A model generated the notes under the pieces. The model had not been told where the DNA came from and ran no database searches. It was given only the letters and a program-made list of their open reading frames with translations. Shown piece by piece: positions 1 to 6,128 of a DNA stretch of 6,279 bases; position 1 is the first letter of the stretch, and the number at the start of each line of letters is the position of its first letter. The position numbers were made by a program, and so were the translations under genes. The stretch comes from JADGHX01 sp040255575 (lineage in GTDB: Bacteria > Pseudomonadota > Gammaproteobacteria > Steroidobacterales > Steroidobacteraceae): NCBI GenBank assembly GCA_040255575.1, contig JBDZVF010000385.1, positions 1-6,279 on the forward strand, given 5' to 3'.

Positions 1-195
1 ATCGCCGGCGCCGGCCAGCAGCTCGGGGAACGTCAGCGTTTGGACGCGACGCTCGGCGAGGCTCGCGCAGAGCGCTTCGAACTGCGGCACGTCGACCTGA
101 TGCAGCATGTACGCCGGCACGGGCGGCAAGCCTCGTACCGTGCTCGCGAAGAAGCGATGCGGAAAGAGAAAATGATGCGGATTCCGATCTCGCAC
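1..195 (-). CDS. N-terminal part of a probable polysaccharide deacetylase (partial)
   Basis: An open frame starting with GTG two bases after the stop of glycosyltransferase 2 runs off the left edge, giving 65 residues. The purine-rich GGAATGGG lies roughly 7-14 bases before the GTG and may serve as ribosome-binding site; no in-frame ATG is found nearby upstream. The segment VPAYMLHQVDVPQFEALCASL followed by VQTLTFPELL resembles the start of NodB-type polysaccharide deacetylases, where a strand ending in a His-containing motif (the F/Y-H-x-V pattern) is followed by a helix that contains a conserved Phe and by the phrase T-L-T/S-x-x-E-L. Such enzymes remove N- or O-acetyl groups from glycans, which would fit the locus. 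The zinc-binding Asp and His-x-x-x-His residues would lie beyond the window, so this call rests on the opening alone. It could be another enzyme of similar N-terminal fold. Confidence 0.55.
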   Translation of the reverse strand, partial: MRDRNPHHFLFPHRFFASTVRGLPPVPAYMLHQVDVPQFEALCASLAERRVQTLTFPELLAGAGD

Positions 196-197
196 GA

Positions 198-1394
198 TCA
201 GCCCATTCCGAGCACATGACGATAAGCGTTCGCCACCTGCTCGCCGATCCGCTCGCGGGTGAAGAGCTGCTGCACGCGCTCGAGCCCGCGTTGCCCGAGG
301 CGCGCGCGCAGATCCGCGTCGAGCGCCAGTGTGCGCAGCCCTTCAGCAAGGCGGTAGTAATCGTTCGCCTGAACCACGAGCCCCGCATCGCCGATCACTT
401 CGTCGATCGCGCCAGCGTGAGTCGTCAGCACCGGTTTGGCGGTCGCCATTGCCTCGATGAGGGCAATTCCAAACTGTTCCTGCACCGTGCGCGTCGAGAT
501 GCTGGGAAGCACGAAGATGTCCGCGAGTCGATGAATGTCCGGCAAACGCGCATAGGGTTGCGAGCCGATGAGGCGAAAGCTGGAGGCAATGCCCAGCCGT
601 TGCAGCCGGCGCTCGAGCGGCCCCCGCTCCGGCCCGTTCCCGGCGTACAGGAATACGGGGTTCAGTTTGCGAAACGCTTCGTCCCGCAGCAGCAGCGCGG
701 CCGCATCTGCGAGGCTGAAGAGCCCCTTTTCCCATACCAGGCGACCCACGAGAAGGATCACGAGATCGCCTGACGATATCCCGAAGCGCTGACTGAGCTC
801 GGCCGAGCGAGGCCCCGGTGCGAATCTCTGGGTATCGATACCGTGGCCGATCACGCGGATACGCGCCTCATCGACGCCTTCGCAGATCAGCGCGCTGCGT
901 GCCCGTTCTGAGCGGGCGATGAACAGGTCTGCATTGGCGCGCACGAATGCGGCGCGTTCCAGCACCCGGCCGTGACCCTCCGCCCAGAACGGATTGACCT
1001 CCGCCTGCAGGCAAATGAGCTTGTATCCGTAGCGCTTCTTGCGCCGGGCAATCTGGTACGAGCAGTAGAACGTCTGCTCGGCTGCGTGAACGATATCGAG
1101 CCCGCGCAGCACCTTGTCCAGACCGAACAGATGCTCGTCGTATCCGAAGCTCTTCTGTGGGTTTGGAATGGCGAGCCCGCCGAGCCGGCGTGGGATGAGG
1201 CCATTGATGTAATCGAGGCACGGCAACTCCACCCGCGGCATCTGCAGGTTGCGCACATCGAACCGATGGGAGCGCGGATAGACCGCCGTGATGTCGAAGC
1301 GATCCTGCAGCGGTTCGAGATACTGCGTCTCGAACGGATTGAGATACGAACCGCGCACGTAGGCCACGCGCGGCTTCGGGCCGACCGTGCTCAC
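198..1394 (-). CDS. GT-B glycosyltransferase 2 (GT4 family)
   Basis: A 398-residue glycosyltransferase of the GT4 (retaining, GT-B) type. The N-terminal half begins KPRVAYVRGSYLNPFE and holds the acceptor side. The donor side shows IRVIGHGIDTQRF (179-191), VGRLVWEKG (216-224, the usual G-R-L-x-x-x-K-G loop), YAGNGPE (250-256), and EQFGIALIEAMATAKPVLTT (306-325), where Glu306 and Glu314 form an intact EX7E motif. A longer open frame continues upstream to 1607, but that extension lies over the end of glycosyltransferase 1 and is rich in Arg, Pro, Ser and Thr, as an out-of-frame shadow would be. The GTG at 1394-1392, four bases after the preceding stop, starts the protein just before the first beta strand and gives a normal family length. 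No membrane span or signal peptide is seen. It probably adds one sugar to the same glycan as its neighbour; donor and linkage cannot be read from sequence. Confidence 0.9.
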   Translation of the reverse strand: MSTVGPKPRVAYVRGSYLNPFETQYLEPLQDRFDITAVYPRSHRFDVRNLQMPRVELPCLDYINGLIPRRLGGLAIPNPQKSFGYDEHLFGLDKVLRGLDIVHAAEQTFYCSYQIARRKKRYGYKLICLQAEVNPFWAEGHGRVLERAAFVRANADLFIARSERARSALICEGVDEARIRVIGHGIDTQRFAPGPRSAELSQRFGISSGDLVILLVGRLVWEKGLFSLADAAALLLRDEAFRKLNPVFLYAGNGPERGPLERRLQRLGIASSFRLIGSQPYARLPDIHRLADIFVLPSISTRTVQEQFGIALIEAMATAKPVLTTHAGAIDEVIGDAGLVVQANDYYRLAEGLRTLALDADLRARLGQRGLERVQQLFTRERIGEQVANAYRHVLGMG

Positions 1395-1398
1395 CCGC

Positions 1399-2589
1399 TC
1401 ACGTTCTTGATGGATGCGCGGGGGCAGCGGCGCCCACCGATGCGTGCCGTAGGCGGCGCGCGTCGTTCTCGATCCAGTCGGAGAGCCGACCCACGATGGC
1501 GTTCCAGGCGTAGCGCGTTCTGATCTTCTCATGGTCCACGTCCGATACGGGCTGCCCTTCGGCGAGGGCGTGGTTGATCTCGGCTGCGAAGGTGGGAATC
1601 TCCGCAAATTTCAGGATGCGATAGTCCTGCTCCAGCGCGCGCCCGCCGACCGGTGTGGTGATCGTGGGCTTGCCGCAGGCGAGCGCTTCGACGATCTTGG
1701 TCGGGAAGCCGTAGCCCTGAAGCATCGGAGAGATCACGACGTCCGCGCTCTTCAGGGCGGCCGGATAGTCTTCGAGGAAGCCAGTGAACTCCACGTTCGG
1801 GTGCTGCACATCCGCGGGTGGATAAGCGCCCACGAACCGGAATAGCGCTTGGGGATACCTTGCGAGCACCGGCTGCAGGATGTGATCCATCACCGTGTAC
1901 ACGACATCCCGGTTCATCGGAATCCGGAAGTTGCCGCAGAAGAGGATCGTCTTGCGCGCGTTGCGCGGAGCCTCGTACCACGGGTTGAACTCGCGTTCGT
2001 CGAAACCTTGCGGAATTACGAGCATGCGATCTCGTGGAACCCAGCGCGAATAGTCGTTCGCGTCGGCGGGCGTGACGGCGACGACACAGCGCGCGCGCTT
2101 CACCGCCATCTTCTCGGCGGCGTACATGTAGAGCGCCAGCGGGAGCCGTCGGGGATCGACGCGCACTTTGCCGAGATTCGCGCGGTACTCGATGTTGTGA
2201 GAGCTATAGATGAACGGCGTGCGAAAGCGTCGCGAGAGCAGCAACCCGTAGACCGCCGCCAGCCCGTAGTCGCAGATGATGTAGTCGTAGCGCTCGCGTT
2301 TGAGCCGCTCGGCGGCGGCGCGATAGAGATCCGGGCTGAAAAGGAAGTACCCGCGCTGGCTGTACGGGATGCGGGTCTTGGACGCGACTCCCGTGACGCG
2401 GTTCGCGTAGTGCGCGGAGAGCTTTTCGGAAGGCGGTTGCCCGGAGCCATCCAGATACACCAGATCGACGTGATGCCGGAGCGCAAGCTGATTCACGAAC
2501 GCGCCTACGCGAGCGCCCGTTCCCGTCAGCGGAACGTGCGGGTCGTGCACGGAGACGTAGAGAAGCTTGATCTTGCTGTCAGGGGGCAT
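1399..2589 (-). CDS. GT-B glycosyltransferase 1 (family 4-like)
   Basis: A 396-residue protein with the two Rossmann-like halves of a GT-B glycosyltransferase. The N-terminal acceptor half begins KIKLLYVSVHDP and contains SSHNIEYR at 129-136, a His-Asn-Glu motif common in this group. The C-terminal donor half starts around ILFCGNF (215-221), has the FVGAYPP strand (252-258), and then GFPTKIVEALACGKPTITT (294-312), the nucleotide-sugar-binding region. The first glutamate of the usual EX7E pair is absent: Tyr293 stands eight residues before Glu301. This variant pattern is also seen in some exosortase-locus glycosyltransferases (TIGR03087-like), which it resembles loosely. No signal peptide or membrane span is visible, so it is probably cytosolic or attached to the inner membrane surface. 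It should transfer a sugar to a lipid-linked glycan, donor and acceptor unknown. The ATG lies inside the end of the GlpD-like gene (11-base overlap) and has no strong ribosome-binding site, which suggests coupled translation. The last 20 or so residues are an Ala/Pro/Arg tail. Confidence 0.88.
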   Translation of the reverse strand: MPPDSKIKLLYVSVHDPHVPLTGTGARVGAFVNQLALRHHVDLVYLDGSGQPPSEKLSAHYANRVTGVASKTRIPYSQRGYFLFSPDLYRAAAERLKRERYDYIICDYGLAAVYGLLLSRRFRTPFIYSSHNIEYRANLGKVRVDPRRLPLALYMYAAEKMAVKRARCVVAVTPADANDYSRWVPRDRMLVIPQGFDEREFNPWYEAPRNARKTILFCGNFRIPMNRDVVYTVMDHILQPVLARYPQALFRFVGAYPPADVQHPNVEFTGFLEDYPAALKSADVVISPMLQGYGFPTKIVEALACGKPTITTPVGGRALEQDYRILKFAEIPTFAAEINHALAEGQPVSDVDHEKIRTRYAWNAIVGRLSDWIENDARRLRHASVGAAAPAHPSRT

Positions 2590-4201
2590 GAGCGTTCAGC
2601 ATTTCCGTGGTGGTCGTGGCGTCGTCTGAAGTGGCAGCTTCCCGCGCGTCCGCGCTCAGGGCTGTGGCGCGGAACTCCTCCAGCTGGTTCGCGGCATGCT
2701 CGATCTGCCGCGCGATTTCGGCGCGATCCCAGCGCAGGTCGCGGGCCATCAGCTCCGCGCACGTTTCGAGCACTCGCGCGTTGAGCAGGTCGCTCAGGTA
2801 GAGCGGGACGCGACGACGGACCACATCCCACAGGTGTAACGCCATTTCGGAACGTGCCGCGTGCACCACCTGCGCCTTCGCGATCGGGATGTCGGGCACC
2901 AGGCGCTCGCCAAGCGCCGGCTCGCGTTCGATGAGGTCGATGATCGCGGGGGCGTCGATGCCGCGAACCTCCAGCTTGAGAGGGTGAGAGGGTCTCGGCT
3001 CGGCCGGGAGGCACATCCACTCGCAGGCCTTCGTGATGGCGCGTTCGGCAACGGCTCGCGCCGTTGTCCACTTGATACCGACGATTGAGTAGAGGCCGGG
3101 CATGCCGTCCTTGGCGCCATGATCGACGACGCGCGCGGTCTTGAGGAGCGCAACGTCGTTGCCCCTGTTGCCCTCCTTCTCGGGAAGCAGGCCCGAGAAA
3201 ATGCCGAGCACATCGGTGGGTGTGACCTTGTGCTTGCCGAGCACGGTGTTGATGTCGGCGAGAAATGCCTGTACCTCGTCGGCGGTCACATTCGCCGTTG
3301 TCGAGGAATGCGGGCAGCGCAGATGTCGCGTGCCGATGAGCGTGCGGCCGTTCCATGGAATCGCGAAATAGGTGCTGGAGCAGGGCAGCGCGATCGCCTC
3401 GACGAACGGCAATGGCCGCGTGAGAAGGTTGAATGCCTTCGAGGCGGCGTAATGCCGCGGGCCGGGGCTCAGCCTGCTCGACTCCAGCCACTCATCGACC
3501 CATGGACCCGCCGCGTTGATGATGGAGCGTGTTCGCAGCAGATGCTCGCGGCCGGAAAGCTCGTCCCGAACGCGAACGCCACTGGCGCCGATGGAGTCTC
3601 GACGAATCTCGATGGCGCGCGTGTAGTTCGCAATCTCTGCGCCCGCCGCAGCCGTGGTGGTCAGTAGCGCGATCAGCAGCCGTTCCGTGTTCAGGCAGAT
3701 GCCGTCGTACCAGACCGCGGCGCCGTTGATGCGCTTGATCGACGTGCCCGCGAAGATCTGCCGCGCGCGGCGGGCCCGCCACAGCGCACCGCGAGGCAGG
3801 TGGCGGTCGGCCCACACGCCATCGTTGCGATCGAGGCTGATGAGGTCGTTCGCGAACAGCGCGGCCGCCATTGCGGCCGGTCCGCGCAAGCCGTAGCCGC
3901 GAGTCGGCAGAACGAACCGCATCGGCCGCACGACATCGCGTGCGACCCGCAGCCACTCGCGCCGCTCGCGAATGGACTCGCGCATGCGCTTGAAGTCGAG
4001 CTGCTGCAGGTAGCGCAAGCCGCCGTGAAACGTGCGCAGGCTGTTGCTCGTGGTGGCGTGACCGAAGTCCCCGCTTTCGACGAGAGCGACCCGCAGGCCG
4101 CGTCGCGCCGCTTCCCAGGCCGCGCAGGCGCCGTGGATGCCGCCGCCGACTACGACGACGTCGTGCTCCGCGCTCGCCATGCGCTTCAGGTCCCGGTGCA
4201 T
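2579..4201 (-). CDS. FAD-dependent glycerol-3-phosphate dehydrogenase/oxidase homologue (GlpD-like)
   Basis: The 540-residue product has the GlpD layout: an N-terminal dinucleotide fold (DVVVVGGGIHGA, glycines at 19-21 and 24), the family signature GDFGHATTSNSL then HGGLRYL (44-65), a DAO-type flavin/substrate domain with INAAGPWVD near 228-236 and GIKWTTARAVAE near 375-386, and a C-terminal helical domain (about 460-500, including CAELMARDLRWD). The start chosen gives MHRDLKRM, matching the M-x-R-D-L opening usual in this family. An ATG 48 bases further upstream adds an unlikely tail, and another at 4180 would lose this opening. Known relatives oxidise sn-glycerol 3-phosphate to dihydroxyacetone phosphate and pass electrons to quinone at the membrane or to oxygen. 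Two substrate-site motifs deviate: SGVRPL reads SGLLPE, replacing an arginine by Leu339, and GTTD reads GTRH (290-293). Lys377 and Arg63-Tyr64 are kept. The true substrate is therefore uncertain. The residues after about 515 form a low-complexity Ala/Asp/Thr tail. It overlaps both neighbours, so coupled translation is likely. Confidence 0.9.
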   Translation of the reverse strand: MHRDLKRMASAEHDVVVVGGGIHGACAAWEAARRGLRVALVESGDFGHATTSNSLRTFHGGLRYLQQLDFKRMRESIRERREWLRVARDVVRPMRFVLPTRGYGLRGPAAMAAALFANDLISLDRNDGVWADRHLPRGALWRARRARQIFAGTSIKRINGAAVWYDGICLNTERLLIALLTTTAAAGAEIANYTRAIEIRRDSIGASGVRVRDELSGREHLLRTRSIINAAGPWVDEWLESSRLSPGPRHYAASKAFNLLTRPLPFVEAIALPCSSTYFAIPWNGRTLIGTRHLRCPHSSTTANVTADEVQAFLADINTVLGKHKVTPTDVLGIFSGLLPEKEGNRGNDVALLKTARVVDHGAKDGMPGLYSIVGIKWTTARAVAERAITKACEWMCLPAEPRPSHPLKLEVRGIDAPAIIDLIEREPALGERLVPDIPIAKAQVVHAARSEMALHLWDVVRRRVPLYLSDLLNARVLETCAELMARDLRWDRAEIARQIEHAANQLEEFRATALSADAREAATSDDATTTTEMLNAHAP

Positions 4202-6096
4202 ACCGCCACCGCGTTGCTCGTTGCCCGCCGCGCATAACGATCGCGCCACAGGTGATAAACCATCAGCGCCCAGAGCGTGTGGCTCTGGTTCTGAATGCCT
4301 GCCTCATGCTGGCGCATCATCGATGCGATGTACCGCGCGTCGAAGATTCCTTCCTCCGCGAGATTCGATTCGCTCAGCAGCTCGTGCATGAGCGGGTTCC
4401 ACGCGCCGTTCAGCCAGTTCTTCATCGGCATGCTGAAGCCTTCCTTGCCGCGCGACAGAATCTGCTGCGGGAGTCGGCCTTCGAAAGCCTTCTTGAGGAT
4501 CCATTTGCGCACGCCGCCGCGAACTTTCAGATGAGCGGGAATAGCGAGCGCGAGATCGATGACGTCGTTGTCGAGATAGGGCACGCGCGCTTCCAGCGAC
4601 GTGGCCATGCTCATGAGATCCACCTTCGGCAGGATGTTCTCGGGCAGATACAGCCGCATGTCGCAGCGGATCTGCCTGGTGAGCCGGTCTGTGCCCGCGC
4701 CTTCGAGCAATGCGCTGACGAGCTGCCCCGTCTGCTCGCCGACCTGAGCACGAAACTCGGGTTTGTAGAGGCGTGCACGCGCATCGTTCGAGAGGAACAT
4801 GGCCCAGCGCATGTGCTGCCACTGTGCCGGCAGCGCCGCGCCCTCCAGAAATCGACGCACCTGATTGGCGATGCCGCGTTTGCCGCTGTCGAGCGGCATC
4901 ACGCGCGCGAGCCGCTCGAGCGCGGCGCGGATCGGAAGCGGCAGCCAGTCGACGGAGCTCGAAGCGTATTGATCGGCGACATACGTATCATATCCGCCAA
5001 AAAGCTCGTCGCCGCCGTCTCCGCCGAGCGCAACGGTCACGTGCTTGCGCGCCATGCGCGACACGAGCAGCGTGGGAAAGACGGAGAAGTCGGCGATCGG
5101 CTGATCGAGTTGCTTCACGACGTCAGGCAGCGTGGAAAGGTAGTCCGGCGTCAGTACCTCCCGATGATGCTGGGTGTTGCAATGAGCGGCGACGATATCG
5201 GCGTATTGGAGCTCACTGTACGTCGCATCGCTGAAGCCGACGGAAAACGTCATTGGCTGCTGCGAAGATACTTCGCACATCGCAGCCACAAGTATCGATG
5301 AGTCAATGCCGCCGCTGAGGAAGGCACCCAGTGGCACATCGCTCACGAGTTGCCTGCGAACCGCTTCAGTCACGGTGGCGCGAAGTTGCTCAGCGAGCTC
5401 GGCTACGGTGCCCTTGAGCGGCTGGGGCTGCGGCGGCGACCAGTAAGTGCCCTGGCGCACTTCTCCTTCGGTCCACGTGAGCCAGCTTCCAGGGGGAAGC
5501 TTGTGCACGTCCTTGAACAAGGTCACCGGGCTCGCGGTGTATTCGAACGTCAGCAACTGGTCGATGCCGGTGGGATTCGTCTGGCGCGTCGAGCCGTCGG
5601 CGGCGAGGATGCACTTGACCTCGGAGCCGAAGTAAAGGTTGCCACGGTGCTGGCTGTAGTAGAGCGGCTTGATACCCACCCGGTCGCGCGTGAGCAGCAG
5701 CCTGCGCTTTGGGGCATCCCATAGCGCGATTGCGAACATGCCGTTCAGGCGGCTGATGAAGTCGACCCCGTATTCCTCATAGAGATGCGGGATGACTTCG
5801 CTATCCCCCACGCTGCGGAACGTGTGACCCTTCGCCACCAGATCGGCCCGCAGCTCGCGGTAGTTGTAGATCTCGCCGTTGAAAACGACCTTGATCGTGC
5901 CGCTTTCATTCGAAACCGGCTGATCGCCGGTGGTCAGGTCGATGATGGCGAGCCGCCGCATGCCGAGGCCGACGCCCGGTGCGATGTGGAGGCCTTCACC
6001 GTCGGGGCCCCGGTGCACCATCACGTCGCACATCCCCTGCACGAGCTCGCGCGGGGGTTTGCTTCCGCGGGTGGCTATTCCGGCGATTCCGCACAC
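4186..6096 (-). CDS. asnB: Asparagine synthase-type glutamine amidotransferase (AsnB family)
   Basis: This 636-residue protein has the two domains of glutamine-hydrolysing asparagine synthases. The N-terminal class II (Ntn) glutaminase domain begins with MCGIAGI, so removal of Met exposes the catalytic Cys2. It also shows HRGPDG at 28-33, NGEIYN at 73-78 and GDSE at 97-100, the usual glutamine-binding elements. The C-terminal synthetase domain has the ATP-pyrophosphatase loop SGGIDSS at 261-267 and ALGGDGGDELFGGY at 356-369. Glutamine supplies ammonia that passes to an adenylated carboxylate. The start is a GTG, fixed by the need for Cys at position 2 and by the GGGGGAG site upstream. Length is slightly above E. 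coli AsnB and matches the longer forms common in polysaccharide loci. Placed beside glycosyltransferases, it may amidate a uronic acid or other carboxylate of a glycan rather than make free asparagine; that is inference, and plain asparagine synthesis cannot be excluded. Its 3' end overlaps the next gene by 16 bases. Confidence 0.95.
   Translation of the reverse strand: MCGIAGIATRGSKPPRELVQGMCDVMVHRGPDGEGLHIAPGVGLGMRRLAIIDLTTGDQPVSNESGTIKVVFNGEIYNYRELRADLVAKGHTFRSVGDSEVIPHLYEEYGVDFISRLNGMFAIALWDAPKRRLLLTRDRVGIKPLYYSQHRGNLYFGSEVKCILAADGSTRQTNPTGIDQLLTFEYTASPVTLFKDVHKLPPGSWLTWTEGEVRQGTYWSPPQPQPLKGTVAELAEQLRATVTEAVRRQLVSDVPLGAFLSGGIDSSILVAAMCEVSSQQPMTFSVGFSDATYSELQYADIVAAHCNTQHHREVLTPDYLSTLPDVVKQLDQPIADFSVFPTLLVSRMARKHVTVALGGDGGDELFGGYDTYVADQYASSSVDWLPLPIRAALERLARVMPLDSGKRGIANQVRRFLEGAALPAQWQHMRWAMFLSNDARARLYKPEFRAQVGEQTGQLVSALLEGAGTDRLTRQIRCDMRLYLPENILPKVDLMSMATSLEARVPYLDNDVIDLALAIPAHLKVRGGVRKWILKKAFEGRLPQQILSRGKEGFSMPMKNWLNGAWNPLMHELLSESNLAEEGIFDARYIASMMRQHEAGIQNQSHTLWALMVYHLWRDRYARRATSNAVAVCTGT
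5254..5288 (-). other. Extended inverted repeat inside asnB
   Basis: Within asnB, a perfect 7-base inverted repeat (TGCGAAG/CTTCGCA, 5261-5267 and 5271-5277) with a 3-base loop is flanked by a second 7-base pair (5254-5260 with 5282-5288). A 4-base bulge at 5278-5281 separates the two on one side. In total 14 base pairs can form in the mRNA, shortly after the codons of the ATP-binding loop. There is no U-tract after it on the transcribed strand, so it is not a standard terminator. It may be chance, since it lies in ordinary coding sequence (around residues 270-281). Confidence 0.4.
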
Positions 6097-6106
6097 GGTT
6101 CGTCAT

Positions 6107-6113
6107 CTCCCCC
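6107..6113 (-). promoter_or_regulatory. Purine-rich ribosome-binding site before asnB
   Basis: The minus strand reads GGGGGAG here, followed by 10 bases and then the GTG start of asnB at 6096. This is the clearest Shine-Dalgarno-like sequence in the window, although the spacing is slightly long. It supports the GTG start. The in-between ATG at 6106-6104 is out of frame with asnB. The whole 32-base gap (6097-6128) shows nothing else: no hairpin terminator and no room for a separate promoter, so asnB is probably co-transcribed with the gene before it. Confidence 0.55.
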
Positions 6114-6128
6114 AGGCAGAATGGGAAG

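Noticed and set aside
1849..2784. Long open frame of 311 codons on the plus strand opposite glycosyltransferase 1 and the end of the GlpD-like gene
   Set aside because: It runs across two well-supported minus-strand genes and their junction, and has a shadow-like composition with no family features.
2526..3491. Minus-strand open frame of 321 codons overlapping the GlpD-like gene in another frame
   Set aside because: The composition is dominated by Arg, Ala, Gly and His, with no domain, while the overlapping frame encodes a clear GlpD homologue.
3862..3879. Perfect 7-base inverted repeat CGGCCGC/GCGGCCG with a 4-base loop
   Set aside because: It is explained by alanine codons (Ala-Ala-Met-Ala-Ala) in the GlpD-like protein and is expected in GC-rich coding DNA.
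4202..4249. Upstream ATG at 4249 as start of the GlpD-like gene
   Set aside because: It would add 16 residues that overlap the end of asnB and lack family resemblance; the ATG at 4201 gives the M-x-R-D-L opening typical of the family.
4252..5301. Long open frame of 349 codons on the plus strand opposite asnB
   Set aside because: It is fully antisense to a gene with clear catalytic motifs; its protein is rich in Arg, Ala, His and Val, as mirror frames of GC-rich genes are, and shows no recognisable domain.
6104..6106. ATG just after the ribosome-binding site before asnB as a possible start
   Set aside because: It is out of frame with asnB; the GTG at 6096 places the essential cysteine at position 2.
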